Source of the DNA: Azotimanducus chitobiosivorans
Lineage (GTDB): Bacteria > Pseudomonadota > Gammaproteobacteria > Pseudomonadales > Azotimanducaceae
Assembly (NCBI GenBank): GCA_965200235.1
Contig: OZ241339.1
Coordinates: 3,038,001 to 3,102,000 of the forward strand
DNA: 64,000 nt
Reading direction: 5' to 3'
Shown: positions 51,827 through 62,700 of the stretch, piece by piece
Layout: the number at the start of each line of letters is the position of its first letter
Numbering within the stretch: position 1 is the first letter of the stretch
Program-made: the position numbers and the translations under genes
The notes under the pieces: model-generated
What the model was told of the DNA's origin: nothing
Database searches by the model: none
Seen by the model: the letters and a program-made list of their open reading frames with translations, nothing else

Positions 51827-52942
51827 TCACTCCAAAAACTCGCCCACCACCGAATCAAGCAGCCTCAAACCCTTGGCCGTTAAACCAATCCTGTCCGCCC
51901 GCATGAGGCCTGTCGCTCTCAATTCGTCGAGCGTCCTCTGAATTCGCACGAGCGGAACGCCGGTCCGCGCCGCAAAGAGCGCCTCGTCAACACCGTCGAT
52001 CAAGCGCAGCGCGTTCATCATGAATTCGACAGGCATGCTTTCTTCGGCAATCGGCGTCTCGCTGAATCTGTCCGGTATCTCTTGGGAAAAGCGCCTCGGC
52101 TGCCTTATGAAGCTGGTGCGAATGGCACCATCCTCTCTCGTGAGCTTGCCGTGCGCACCAGCGCCAATCCCAACATAATCGCCGAACTGCCAGTAGTTGA
52201 GGTTGTGCCGACACGCCTCGTCGCCCTTCGCGAATGCCGAAATCTCGTAGCGGCGAAAGCCCGCAGCCGCCAGCTTCTCCAAGCCTGCTTCCTCCATTTC
52301 GAGCGCTTGCTTCTCGACCGGCAGGAGCGGCGGTGGGCGGCGATGGAACACGGTTCGCGGCTCAATCGTGAGTTGATACCAAGACACATGCCCTGCACCC
52401 GATGAACACGCCTGCTCCATGTCGGACAAGGCATCTTCAAGCGTCTGCGCGGGCAAGCCGTACATCAAGTCCACGTTCACATGGTCGAAGATCTCGACGG
52501 CACTCGATATGGCACGCGCCGCTTCGTCGGCATTGTGTATCCGCCCCAAGGTGCTGAGCTTGTCATCCTGAAAGGATTGCACGCCGATGGACAGGCGCGT
52601 AACGCCCGCAGCGCGAAACGCCTCGAACTTGTCGCGCTCGAAGGTGCTTGGGTTGGATTCGAGCGTGATCTCATCAGGCAATCCAAAGGTATCGCGAGCC
52701 GCATCAAGCACATCGGTCACGTCCTTTGGTGACATCAGGCTCGGCGTACCACCGCCGAAGTAGATGCTGGTCAGTGACCGACCATACCCAAGCGCCCTGC
52801 TTTCTCGGATGTCCGCGGCAAGCTGACGGACGTAGGCCGCAGAATCGACACCCGCCTTTTTCTCATGCGAGTTGAAGTCGCAGTAGGGGCACTTGGCGAT
52901 GCACCACGGATAATGCACGTACAGTGACAGCGGCGGCGGCAC
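51827..52942 (-). CDS. hemW: HemW-like radical SAM protein
   Basis: A 371-residue radical SAM enzyme from a GTG start. The [4Fe-4S] motif is CIAKCPYCDFNSHE (CxxxCxxC) near residue 17, followed by SIYFGGGTPSLM, ITLESNPSTF, LSIGVQSFQDDKL and NVDLMYGLPAQTLE. The pattern is HemW, involved in heme trafficking, not the anaerobic coproporphyrinogen oxidase HemN. It is 30 bases downstream of rdgB on the same strand. Confidence 0.92.
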   Translation of the reverse strand: MPPPLSLYVHYPWCIAKCPYCDFNSHEKKAGVDSAAYVRQLAADIRESRALGYGRSLTSIYFGGGTPSLMSPKDVTDVLDAARDTFGLPDEITLESNPSTFERDKFEAFRAAGVTRLSIGVQSFQDDKLSTLGRIHNADEAARAISSAVEIFDHVNVDLMYGLPAQTLEDALSDMEQACSSGAGHVSWYQLTIEPRTVFHRRPPPLLPVEKQALEMEEAGLEKLAAAGFRRYEISAFAKGDEACRHNLNYWQFGDYVGIGAGAHGKLTREDGAIRTSFIRQPRRFSQEIPDRFSETPIAEESMPVEFMMNALRLIDGVDEALFAARTGVPLVRIQRTLDELRATGLMRADRIGLTAKGLRLLDSVVGEFLE

Positions 52943-52972
52943 GGATTCATACGCTCACTTCACGCACCGACG

Positions 52973-53581
52973 TCATTCACTCAAAATGAGCGAGCGCATG
53001 GCGCGGCACGCCTGTCCGCGGTGACTGTGCGCGTTCTTCTCGTTGGTGGAGAGTTCAGCGGCGGTGTGCGCTCCGTCACGAGGCAGGAAATGTGGGTCGT
53101 AGCCAAAGCCCGAATCACCGCGTGGCTCAAGCACAATGCGCCCGCGCCAGACGCCTTCGCACATCAAAGGCGTTGGATAGCGAGGCCCTTCGAGATAGAC
53201 GAGCACACAGTAGAAGAACGCCTCCGGCGCGCTCTTCTCAGGTTCGCCCGAAAAGCCTTGTCTTTTCAGTTCGCGCACGAGCTTGGCGTTGTTCTCGGCA
53301 TCACTCGCGTTCTGGCCGCAATAGCGAGAGGAATAGACACCGGGGGCGCCGTTCAGGCACGGCACCACGAGTCCTGAATCGTCGGCAAGCGCAGGCCCGC
53401 CCACCTTCTCGGCAAGCGCTCGCGCCTTGATCAAGGCGTTCTCGACAAAGGTCGGCGCGGACTCTTCGACACCCTCAAGCATCGATGATTGCGCCATTTC
53501 AATGTTCACCGGCGTATCAGCGAAGATCTCGCGTAGTTCCTTCAACTTATGTCGATTACTGCTGGCAAGCAAAATGTTCAT
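52973..53581 (-). CDS. rdgB: XTP/dITP pyrophosphatase
   Basis: A 202-residue Ham1-type nucleotide-sanitation enzyme that hydrolyses non-canonical purine triphosphates. The N-terminal LLASSNRHKLKELREIF, the metal site LADDSGLVVPCLNGAPGVYSS and the C-terminal FGYDPHFLPR and SHRGQACRAM are diagnostic. It precedes hemW and is divergent from dsbD, with starts 33 bases apart. Confidence 0.95.
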   Translation of the reverse strand: MNILLASSNRHKLKELREIFADTPVNIEMAQSSMLEGVEESAPTFVENALIKARALAEKVGGPALADDSGLVVPCLNGAPGVYSSRYCGQNASDAENNAKLVRELKRQGFSGEPEKSAPEAFFYCVLVYLEGPRYPTPLMCEGVWRGRIVLEPRGDSGFGYDPHFLPRDGAHTAAELSTNEKNAHSHRGQACRAMRSLILSE

Positions 53582-53614
53582 GCGTTAAGATGAGCGATTG
53601 GCAAGAAACCGCAA

Positions 53615-55705
53615 GTGTATATCCAATTGACTTCAAGACTGCTGCTATCGATGCTTCTGGCGGCAGGCTTGATCTCGGCCTCTGCGCTGCACGGTGCGCC
53701 GGTGCGAACCGACCACACCCAAGTCGAACTCATTGCGGAGACCAGCAGCGTTGCCGCTGGCAAGCCGTTCAGCATTGGCTTGCGCTTGATGCCGGACATT
53801 GGCTGGCACACCTACTGGATCAATCCCGGCGACGCTGGCAAGGCGGCAAAGGTCAATTGGGATCTGCCCGAAGGATTTTTAGCTGCTCCGCTTGCGTTTC
53901 CCGCACCCGGCTTCGTGCCCTTCGGACCGCTCATGTCCTACGGATACAACGAGGCTACTCTGTTGATATCCGAGGTCAGCGTTCCTGACTCCATTGAAGG
54001 GGGAAAAGTCCGCATCGCGGGACGCGCCGACTGGCTTGTGTGCGACGACAAGGTGTGTATCCCGGAACGCGCGGAGGTTGAACTTGTGCTGCCCAAAGGC
54101 AGCGGCGAACAGAACCTGGTGACCCGCGCCGAGTTCGCGGCGGCGCGCGCCTTGCAACCCCTACCAGCCAACTGGCGGGCGACCTATTCGATCAACGAAG
54201 AGCGCGTTCGATTTTCAATCGATCTGCCGCAGTCGCTTGGCAACGTCTCGGAACTCCACCTCTTTCCGGTGGCCGAAAAGCTCATCGACCATGTTGCCGA
54301 ACAGCGTTTCGAAACGGAAGCGAACAGGCTGACCGTGGAAGTTCCCGCAGGACCGCGCGCGCATCGCTACGAGGATGTGCAAGGCGTGCTGACCCTTGCC
54401 AGCATGGATGCGCCGCGGCAAGCCCTCGCGCTGTCGTTTGAACGCGTAGACCCCGCCCAATTAGCAGCAGACGCGACCGGACAAGGCTTCGCACTACTAC
54501 AAGCGCTAGTGTTCGCCTTCCTCGGCGGCTTGATTTTGAATCTCATGCCCTGCGTGCTGCCGATCTTGAGCCTCAAGGCATTAAGCCTTGTGGAGATTTC
54601 AGCGCGCTCGTCTCGGCAGGCAAGATACAGCGGCATCGCCTACACCGTCGGCGTGCTCGTGAGTTTTCTGCTGCTTGCGCTGCTGATGATCGGGCTGCGA
54701 AGTGCGGGCGAGCAGATCGGCTGGGCGTTCCATTTGCAAAATCCTACGATAGTCGCGCTGCTCGCCTTGGTGATGTTCGTAGTTGGCATGAATTTTCTTG
54801 GTGCGTTTGAGTTGTCCGGTCGGCTGCCCCTGATTGGCGGACTTGCGGACAAGCTTGGTCAAAGCCAGTCGTCCGAGTTCTTCACCGGCGCACTCGCTGT
54901 CGTCGTCGCTTCGCCATGCACCGTGCCGTTCATGTCGCCTGCGCTCGGCTTCGCACTCACTCAAAATCCTGCGGTTTCGCTTCTGGTATTCGCCGCGCTT
55001 GGCATGGGCTTCGCCGTGCCGTTTCTGGCAGTCGCGCTGTTTCCTGCCGCACGCGCATGGCTGCCGAAGCCGGGCGGGTGGATGCAGGGGCTGCGGCAAG
55101 TGCTCGCCTTCCCGATGTTCGCAACCGCGCTGTGGCTGCTGTGGGTGCTGGGTCGACAAACAAGCGTGGATATATTGAGTCTTGTGCTGAGCGCGCTGAT
55201 CGGTCTCGGATTTGCGCTCTTCGCCTGGGGGCGCATTCAGACGCGCGCGAGCAGGCTCGGGTGGTCTTTGGGTGCGCTCGCCGGAGGCGTCATTGCTGCT
55301 GGCGGGCTCTATCTCGCAAGCACATTGACCACGTCATCGACCGCTCCCGGAGGTGACTCGCTCGAAGCCGCCTATTCCGAAGAACGCTTGGCTCAGCTTC
55401 ACGCCGAAGGTACGCCTGTGTTCGCCTACTTCACCGCCGACTGGTGCATCACCTGCAAGGTCAACGAGCGCGTCGCGCTTAATGCTGAGCCTGTCCGCGA
55501 GTTCTTCAACGCCGAAGGCATCGAGGTGCTCGTAGGCGACTGGACCAATGAGGACGCACACATCACCACGGTGCTTGAGCGCCACGGACGCTCAGGCGTG
55601 CCCTTGTATCTCTACTTCAAACCCGGGGACGACATGCAAGCGCCGCTTATCCTGCCTTCGCTGCTCACCCCTGATCTCGTGATCGACAGCGTTTCCGACG
55701 CTTGA
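53615..55705 (+). CDS. DsbD-family thiol:disulfide interchange protein
   Basis: A 696-residue inner membrane reductant transporter from GTG. The N-terminal periplasmic domain carries a Cys pair in WLVCDDKVCIPE. The eight-helix membrane core includes the redox Cys in MPCVLPILSL and SPCTVPFMSP. The C-terminal thioredoxin domain has ADWCITCKVNE. It moves electrons from cytosolic thioredoxin to periplasmic substrates. It overlaps the following M16 gene's open frame and lies opposite rdgB. Confidence 0.93.
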   Translation: MYIQLTSRLLLSMLLAAGLISASALHGAPVRTDHTQVELIAETSSVAAGKPFSIGLRLMPDIGWHTYWINPGDAGKAAKVNWDLPEGFLAAPLAFPAPGFVPFGPLMSYGYNEATLLISEVSVPDSIEGGKVRIAGRADWLVCDDKVCIPERAEVELVLPKGSGEQNLVTRAEFAAARALQPLPANWRATYSINEERVRFSIDLPQSLGNVSELHLFPVAEKLIDHVAEQRFETEANRLTVEVPAGPRAHRYEDVQGVLTLASMDAPRQALALSFERVDPAQLAADATGQGFALLQALVFAFLGGLILNLMPCVLPILSLKALSLVEISARSSRQARYSGIAYTVGVLVSFLLLALLMIGLRSAGEQIGWAFHLQNPTIVALLALVMFVVGMNFLGAFELSGRLPLIGGLADKLGQSQSSEFFTGALAVVVASPCTVPFMSPALGFALTQNPAVSLLVFAALGMGFAVPFLAVALFPAARAWLPKPGGWMQGLRQVLAFPMFATALWLLWVLGRQTSVDILSLVLSALIGLGFALFAWGRIQTRASRLGWSLGALAGGVIAAGGLYLASTLTTSSTAPGGDSLEAAYSEERLAQLHAEGTPVFAYFTADWCITCKVNERVALNAEPVREFFNAEGIEVLVGDWTNEDAHITTVLERHGRSGVPLYLYFKPGDDMQAPLILPSLLTPDLVIDSVSDA

Positions 55706-55749
55706 TGCATTCACTTCACACATATCAACCTACTCGAAGAAAACACGCC

Positions 55750-58458
55750 ATGTTCAAACACCTTCCTTGCCTCGGCCTCGTCTTGGCCATCTTCTGTTCG
55801 CTCACCGTCCATGCGATCGAGCTCGATGACATCGACATTCCGTACGATGAGTTCACGCTCGACAACGGCTTGCGCGTCATCGTTCACACCGACCGCTCGA
55901 CGCCCGTCATCTCGATGAACACCTGGTATCACGTCGGGTCGAAAAATGAACCCGAAGGCCAGACCGGGTTCGCGCACCTGTTCGAGCACCTGATGTTCCA
56001 AGGCAGCGAGAACTACAACGACGAGTACTTCAAGCCGCTGCAGGAAGTCGGCGCCACTGGTATCAATGGCACCACCAACGCCGATCGCACCAACTATTTT
56101 CAGACCGTGCCGACCGAGGCGGTCGAACGTATGCTGTTCCTTGAGTCTGATCGCGTCACGCATCTTCTTGGCGTCGTCACCCAAGAGCGGCTTGATGAGC
56201 AGCGCGGAGTCGTTCGGAACGAGAAGCGTCAGCGCGCCAATCAGCCTTACGGAACCGCCTTCGAACACATGCTGCGCGGCATTTTTCCGCCCGGTCATCC
56301 GTACCGGCATCCGGTGATCGGCTCCATGGAGGACATCAATGCCGCCTCGCTCGATGACGTCTATCAGTGGTTTGAGGACTACTACGGCGCGACCAACATG
56401 GTCGTTGCGCTGGCAGGCGATATCGACGTTGAAACCGCACGGACGCTCATGCAGAAATACTTCGGCGATGCGCCGGTCGGCAAGCCCGTCGCGCGCATAG
56501 AACAGTGGGTGCCGGAACTCAAGACCAACCGCTACGAAGTGCTTCAAGACCGGGCGCCGACCGGCCTCATCTACCGCGTCTGGCCGCTGTCCTCGGATTC
56601 GAAAGATACTGTTGGCATGGGTCTGTGGGGTACTGTTTTCGCCGATGGCCGCGCATCTCCGCTCTATAAGGCGCTTGTCGAGGAGCACAAGCTGGCATCG
56701 AGCGTGTCCGCAAGTCCGATCGGTTTTGAGATTGCCAGCCTCTTCTATGTGAGCGTCAACCTGCTGCCGGGTGCTGACGCCGACGAAGCGAGGCGCATTC
56801 TTGACGAGACGCTTGATGCCTTCCTTGCCTCCGGGCCGGACCCGGAACGCTTGCAGCGTCTCAAGACGCAACGCCTGACCAACACTGTTCGCGGGCTTGA
56901 ACGCGCTGCGACCAAAGCGTCGGTGCTCGTGAGCGGCGCTGTGCTGCACGATGATCCAGTGCACTTCAAGCGCGAACTCGCCGTCACGCAGAGCGCCACC
57001 GCCGAGTCCGTGGACGCACTCGCGGAAAAATGGCTCAATCGACCCTACTATGAATTGACCGGACGACCGTTCGGACAGTACGCCTCGGCCGAAGAAGGCA
57101 CAGACCGCTCAGCACTGCCGCCGCTTGGGGAACCGTCACAGCTCGTGTTCCCGAATATCGAGGAACACACGACGAAAAGCGGCATTCCACTCGTGCTCGC
57201 AAGACGCGATAGTCTGCCGCTCACAGACCTCACGATTCGCTTCAATTTTGGCACGCTCGATGAGCCCACCGCCGAGCTCGGCGTTGCCTCAAGCGCCTTC
57301 AGCCAGCTACAGAGCGGCACTGAATCACGAGACGCCGAAGCCATCGAAGCTGAGATTGAGCGTCTCGGCGGATACGTGAATGCCGGTGCATACGGCACCT
57401 TCAGCGACGTGTCCACCGGCGGCTTGAGCGAGAACCTGCCGGCATTGCTCGAACTGGTCGCAGATCTTCTGCGCGCGCCAAATTATCCCGAAGCGCGCCT
57501 CGACATCTACAAAGGGCAGTGGATATCGAGCATCAAGTTCTCGCGTTCAAATCCGAGATCGGTCGCGAACAATGCACTCTACGAACAGGTGTTCGGCAAG
57601 ACGCATCCACGCGGAAGAGTGATACTCGAATCGCATGTCGAAGCCATCAGCGGCGAAGCACTTCGTGGCTACCACCGCAACCAAATTCTCGGCCAGCCGT
57701 TCAAGGTGTTCGCCGTCGGCGATATCAGCATGGAGGTACTCGAAGCGATGGTCGAGGATGCGTTTGCCGACTGGCCGAGCGCGGAGCCGCGTCCGCCAAC
57801 ATCAGCGCCGGAGGCCGTGGCCTTGCCGGAAGGCGTGCGCGTATTCCTGATCGACATGCCAGAGTCTGAGCAAAGCGTGATCATGGCGGCGCATGTGGCA
57901 CCGCCTTCAAGCATCGACCCGCAAGTGGACGCGCTGATTGCCAACGAAATCATCGGCGGCAGCTTCGTGTCGCGGATCAATATGAACCTGCGCGAGGACA
58001 AGGGATGGAGCTACGGGGCGCGGACGAGCCTGTTCGACAATCAGTTTCAGCGCAATTTCTCGGTCAGCGCATCTGTTCAGGTCGACAAAACTGCCGAATC
58101 GCTTGCCGAGATCAATCGTGAGCTGCAAGAGTTCCTTGGGTCACGGACCGCGTCCGAAGAAGAATTCAGGCAGGCGCTCGAACGCCGCATTCGTTCGCTG
58201 TCTTCGAGCTTCCAAACGGGGCAGGCTGTGCTACAGGACATCAAGGGCAACGACAGCATGCAACGCCCCCGGAACCACACGGTTCTCTATGGAGAGGCGC
58301 TGAAGACGGTGACTATCGACGAGGTGCGCACGGCCGCCGAGGCTCTGTTTCATCCAGAGAGGCTCACCTATGTGATCGCTGGCGACCTGTCGGTGATGGA
58401 GGCACCGGTGCGCGCGCTTGCATTCGGCGAGGTTGAAGTACTCGACATCGCGCAGTAG
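55750..58458 (+). CDS. M16-family zinc protease (pitrilysin/insulinase)
   Basis: About 902 residues from ATG 55750, the start that gives a clean signal peptide (ending SLTVHA); an in-frame codon upstream overlaps dsbD. The catalytic HLFEHLMF (HxxEH) is near residue 77, with the downstream Glu in DEQRGVVRNE. A second inactive-type M16 half follows, as in tandem M16 proteins. It is probably periplasmic, working with DsbD-type folding. Substrates are unknown. Confidence 0.9.
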   Translation: MFKHLPCLGLVLAIFCSLTVHAIELDDIDIPYDEFTLDNGLRVIVHTDRSTPVISMNTWYHVGSKNEPEGQTGFAHLFEHLMFQGSENYNDEYFKPLQEVGATGINGTTNADRTNYFQTVPTEAVERMLFLESDRVTHLLGVVTQERLDEQRGVVRNEKRQRANQPYGTAFEHMLRGIFPPGHPYRHPVIGSMEDINAASLDDVYQWFEDYYGATNMVVALAGDIDVETARTLMQKYFGDAPVGKPVARIEQWVPELKTNRYEVLQDRAPTGLIYRVWPLSSDSKDTVGMGLWGTVFADGRASPLYKALVEEHKLASSVSASPIGFEIASLFYVSVNLLPGADADEARRILDETLDAFLASGPDPERLQRLKTQRLTNTVRGLERAATKASVLVSGAVLHDDPVHFKRELAVTQSATAESVDALAEKWLNRPYYELTGRPFGQYASAEEGTDRSALPPLGEPSQLVFPNIEEHTTKSGIPLVLARRDSLPLTDLTIRFNFGTLDEPTAELGVASSAFSQLQSGTESRDAEAIEAEIERLGGYVNAGAYGTFSDVSTGGLSENLPALLELVADLLRAPNYPEARLDIYKGQWISSIKFSRSNPRSVANNALYEQVFGKTHPRGRVILESHVEAISGEALRGYHRNQILGQPFKVFAVGDISMEVLEAMVEDAFADWPSAEPRPPTSAPEAVALPEGVRVFLIDMPESEQSVIMAAHVAPPSSIDPQVDALIANEIIGGSFVSRINMNLREDKGWSYGARTSLFDNQFQRNFSVSASVQVDKTAESLAEINRELQEFLGSRTASEEEFRQALERRIRSLSSSFQTGQAVLQDIKGNDSMQRPRNHTVLYGEALKTVTIDEVRTAAEALFHPERLTYVIAGDLSVMEAPVRALAFGEVEVLDIAQ

Positions 58459-58465
58459 TGATGCC

Positions 58466-58487
58466 TCATTTTTAGTTTGACGGAGCA
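58466..58487 (+). repeat. 22 bp dispersed repeat copy
   Basis: Identical in reverse orientation to 47690-47711. It lies in the 51-base gap between the M16 and APC permease genes. Confidence 0.7.
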
Positions 58488-58509
58488 ATAGAGAAGGTCT
58501 GCGCGGCGT

Positions 58510-59793
58510 ATGAAATTCACGCCGCGCACTGTGCTCGCAGTCGTCGTCGCCAACATGATTGGCGCGGGTGTGTTCACGAGCCTCGGGTTTCAGCTGCTTG
58601 AGTTTCGTTCTGGGTTCGTGATTCTCGCGCTCTGGGCCGTCGGCGGCGTCATTGCCTTGTGCGGCGCCTTGAGCTACGCGGAGCTCGGCGCTGCCCTGCC
58701 GCGATCAGGCGGCGAATACAACTTCCTTTCGCGCATCTACCACCCGAGCATCGGGTTTGTTGCTGGCTGGGTATCGGCGACCATCGGCTTCGCTGCGCCG
58801 ACCGCGCTCATCGCGCTGACCTTCGGCGCGTACCTGCAAGCGGCGCTGCCGTCTGTCTCGTCCGATTGGCTCGCCGCCGCGCTCATCGCGCTCTTGACGC
58901 TCGCCCATAGCTCGACCCGCACAATGAGCGCCCGCACGCAGACGTGGTTCACCGGCGTCAAGGTTGCGCTCATCCTCGTGTTTTGCGTATCAGCGCTTCA
59001 AGTTGCGCCGCAATGGCAAGCGATCAGCTTTGCCCCGAACGCTGCCGACTTGGAACAGCTGACAGGCGGCGCATTTGCCGTCGCGCTTATTTATGTGGCC
59101 TATGCCTACACCGGCTGGAATGCGGCGACCTACCTGAGCGGCGAGATCGAGAATCCGGAGCGAAGCCTCTCGAAGGTGCTGCTGTTCGGCACCCTGATCG
59201 TCACCCTTCTCTACCTGCTCTTGAATGCGACCTTCCTGCTCGTTGCGCCCGCCGAAGCCATGGCTGGACATGCCGAGATCGGCCACATTGCGGCGGCGCA
59301 TGCGTTCGGTTCTGGGGCGGGCAACGTGATGGGCGTGATGCTTGCGTTGCTGTTCATATCCACAGCAAGCGCCATGATCATGGCGGGACCGCGCACGCTG
59401 CAATGTCTCGGTGAGGACTTCGCTGTGTTCTCCGTGCTCGCGCGCAAGAATGCGCATGGCGTGCCGACGGTCGCCATCCTCGTGCAAAGTGCGCTCTCGC
59501 TTGTGTTCGTCTTTACCGCCACGCTCGAACAGGTGCTGGTGTTCGCGGGATTCACCCTTGGGGTTTCGACGTTCTTGACGGTGCTTGGCGTGCTGGTCTT
59601 GAGAGTGCGAGAAGGCGCGCTTGTCCGTCCGTACCGCGTGCCTTGGTATCCCCTGCCGCCGATTCTGTTTCTGCTGCTGACGGGCTGGACGCTTGTCTAC
59701 ATCGCGTTCGAGCGCCCGAGCGAAGCGCTGTGGGGAGGCGCGATCATCGCGCTTGGCGGGCTGCTGTATGTATTCAGCGCGAGGTCAGTCTAA
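58510..59793 (+). CDS. APC-family amino acid permease
   Basis: A 427-residue inner membrane transporter of the amino acid-polyamine-organocation family with about 12 helices. The N-terminus VVVANMIGAGVFTSLGFQL carries the GAGVF-type substrate-binding Gly motif, followed by ALCGALSYAELGAALPRSGGEYN and AYAYTGWNAATYLSGEIENP. The transported amino acid is not predictable. It converges with the indolepyruvate oxidoreductase (4-base overlap of ends), so aromatic amino acid use is conceivable. Confidence 0.9.
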   Translation: MKFTPRTVLAVVVANMIGAGVFTSLGFQLLEFRSGFVILALWAVGGVIALCGALSYAELGAALPRSGGEYNFLSRIYHPSIGFVAGWVSATIGFAAPTALIALTFGAYLQAALPSVSSDWLAAALIALLTLAHSSTRTMSARTQTWFTGVKVALILVFCVSALQVAPQWQAISFAPNAADLEQLTGGAFAVALIYVAYAYTGWNAATYLSGEIENPERSLSKVLLFGTLIVTLLYLLLNATFLLVAPAEAMAGHAEIGHIAAAHAFGSGAGNVMGVMLALLFISTASAMIMAGPRTLQCLGEDFAVFSVLARKNAHGVPTVAILVQSALSLVFVFTATLEQVLVFAGFTLGVSTFLTVLGVLVLRVREGALVRPYRVPWYPLPPILFLLLTGWTLVYIAFERPSEALWGGAIIALGGLLYVFSARSV

Positions 59794-62700
59794 GCCGCTT
59801 CGCGGTGAATCACCGCATCGCCTGGCGCATCGTTCTCTCCGTCCAAGAACCGCTTGAGCAGCGCCGTGCGCTGTTCGCGGTAGCGCTGCGCGCTCGCTCG
59901 CTTGACCGGCCCGAATCCGCGCACTTCTTCGGGAAGGCGCGCAATCGCAAGCGCGAGTTCGACGCACTCGGGCTGCACTTCGGCGCAGATGGTATCGACA
60001 GTGGACTCGTATTCGCTGATCAGCTCGCGTTCCAAGCGACGGTCGGCAGTTCGTGCAAATGGATTGAAAGGCGTCTTGCGCAGCCACTTGAGTTTCGCGA
60101 GCATCTTGAACAGAGGGAAGACCCACGGGCCGAATACTCGTTTCTTCGGCCGCCCGGTGGACGAGTCCGTTCCCGGCAGAAAAGGCGGCGCCATCATCAC
60201 TTTGAGCTTGGCGTACGAACTGAACTCCTTGTCGAGGGATGCGCGAAAATCCGCCTTTGAATACAGCCTCGCGACCTCGAATTCGTCCTTGTAGGTGAGC
60301 AGTTTGTGGTAGCTATCGGCAACGGCCCGCATCAGCGCCTCGCGATCTTCCGCGCACAGGTGCGAAGTGGCAGACCGAACCCGCTCCACCATGCCTTGAT
60401 GCCGGTCGGCATAGGCCGCGTCCTGATAGGCGGTGAGCGAATCGCGCAGGAATCTCATGCGTTCTTCAAAGGTCTTGACCGTGTCCATCTCGGAGAGCTC
60501 CGGGAGCAGCTTCTGTCCGTCGAAATTGGCCACGCGGCCATATTCGAAGGCGGCGATATTGTCTTTGACGCGCACGCCATTGAGTTCAATCGCCCTGTGC
60601 AAGGCTTCGCGACGAATAGGAATCTCGCCCGACTGCCAAGCGAAACCGAGCATCAGCATGTTGGTCATCTGGGCGTCACCGAGAAATGTCGCTGTCAGCT
60701 TGGTTGCTGCCACGCGCCGCACGGACCGACAGGTCTTATCGAGCGCGCTTTTCATACGCTTGCCGCTGCCAGGTGTCTGCCTGCCGAGCACGAATTCGAT
60801 CGTGTTTTCGATGTTGGTGTTGATGAAGGCGTGGGTACGCTCAGCGCTCGCGAGGGTGAGCATATTGATGCTGGTCGCTGTGATGAGGTCAACGCCGATC
60901 AGCAGGTCAGCGCCGCCTTCCGGGATTTGCGCGGACGATTCACTGTAGGTTCGCCGGCTAAGACGCACGTGCGCCGTCACCGCGCCGCCCTTTTGCGCGA
61001 GGCCTGTGAGGTCGAAGGTCTTGACTGTGAGTCCGTCAATATGGCCGGCGACGCCGAGAATCGCTGAAATGGTGGACGTGCCGGCACCACCAACGCCCGC
61101 CAACGCGATGTTGCACTCGAAGTCCGCATCATCGGCGTCTCGTATTGTGGGCGTGGGCGTTTCGGCGATGAGCGCTTCAAGGCTGAGTTCGCTCTTGGCT
61201 TGTTTGCGAAGCTCGGCACCTTCCACCATCACAAAGGACGGGCAGAAGCCGCGCACGCAGGTGAGGTCGATATTGCAGTTCGACTGGTGAATATGACTTT
61301 TGCTGCCAAGTTCGGTCTCTACAGGCTCGATTGCCACGCACGATGACTGCGCCGAGCAATCGCCGCATCCCTCGCAGACGTCTTGGTTGATAAAGGCGCG
61401 CGATGTCGGCGCTTCAGCGAGGCCGCGCTTGCGCTTGCGGCGCAGCTCGGTGGCGCACGACTGATCGTAGAGCAGCACAGTGCAGCCCTCTGTATCACGC
61501 AATTCCGTCTGCGTGGCGCGCAATTCGTCGCGGTGGCGGACGAGCCCGTCATAGCCTTGCGTACGCGTTCGTTGCGGGTCATTGCTGACGACGATGATCT
61601 TCTTCACGCCTTCGGCTTCGAGCCCGCGAACGATGGAATTGATCGATAGCTCATCTTCGACCGGCTGACCGCCCGTCATGGCGACCACATGGTTGTACAA
61701 GAGGTTGTAGGTGATGTTGACGCCGCTCGCGACGGCAGCGCGAACGGCGAGGATGCCCGAGTGGCGATAGGTGCCATCGCCAAGGTTGGCGAACACGTGG
61801 TTCTCCTTGGTGAACGGCGCCTGTCCCATCCACATCGCGCCTTCGCCGCCCATCTGACAATAGTGGTCGGTATCGCGGTCGAGCCAGATGGCCATGGAAT
61901 GGCATCCGATGCCAGCAAGGATGCGACTGCCTTCGGGGACTCGCGTCGATTGATTGTGCGGGCAGCCAGCGCAATAGAGCGGAAGCCTGCCCGTACTCGC
62001 AAGCTGCGTCATGTCCGGCTGATCAGCGGGCGAGGCGGTGTGTCTGCCAAGAAAGCGGGCGACCGCTTGGAACACGTGTGTATTCGTGAATTCTCCGTAG
62101 TCACGGAACTGCCGCACGCCCGATTCGTCAAACTTGGCGGTGATACGCGCCGAGCTCTGTCCGTAGAGCGCGCTTTTGACGCTGTGTTCCAAGAATGGCC
62201 GGCCCTCTTCAACGACCAGAATGCGCTCAATGCCTTCGGCGAAGCGAGACAAGGTCTTCGCATCAAGCGGCCATACCATGCCGACCTTGAGCAGCCGCAG
62301 TCCGGCGGCGTCAAGATCAGACTCGTCCCTGAAGCCAAGCCGTGCCAAGGCCTCGCGCAGCAGCGAATAGGCGCGGCCATAGGCAATGATGCCGGTGCGC
62401 GCGGCATCCGACTGGCCGAATATGCGGTCAATAGGGTGCTGTTCGATAAACCCCCGCATCGCTGGAAACTTTTCTTCGGCGATACGCACATCCTTGGGGA
62501 AAAAGCGGTCGTTCTTGCGGATGTGCACATCAAAATTGCGCTCTTGCATCGAAAAGTCCGGAGGCGCTTGCGGTCGCACAACGGTCATTGCGCTGTCCAT
62601 GTTGTCGGCGCAGGTTAGCAAGCCAACAAGCAGACCCGAATAGCGAGAAAGCGCCCAGCCATAGAGTCCGAAATCAATGACATCAACGACGCTCGCTGGC

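Noticed and set aside
55711..56964. A 417-codon frame antisense to the M16 protease.
   Set aside because: The plus strand shows HxxEH and a signal peptide; the antisense frame shows only composition bias.
61689..62618. A 309-codon frame antisense to indolepyruvate oxidoreductase.
   Set aside because: It lies wholly inside a well-supported 1141-residue enzyme and lacks family features.
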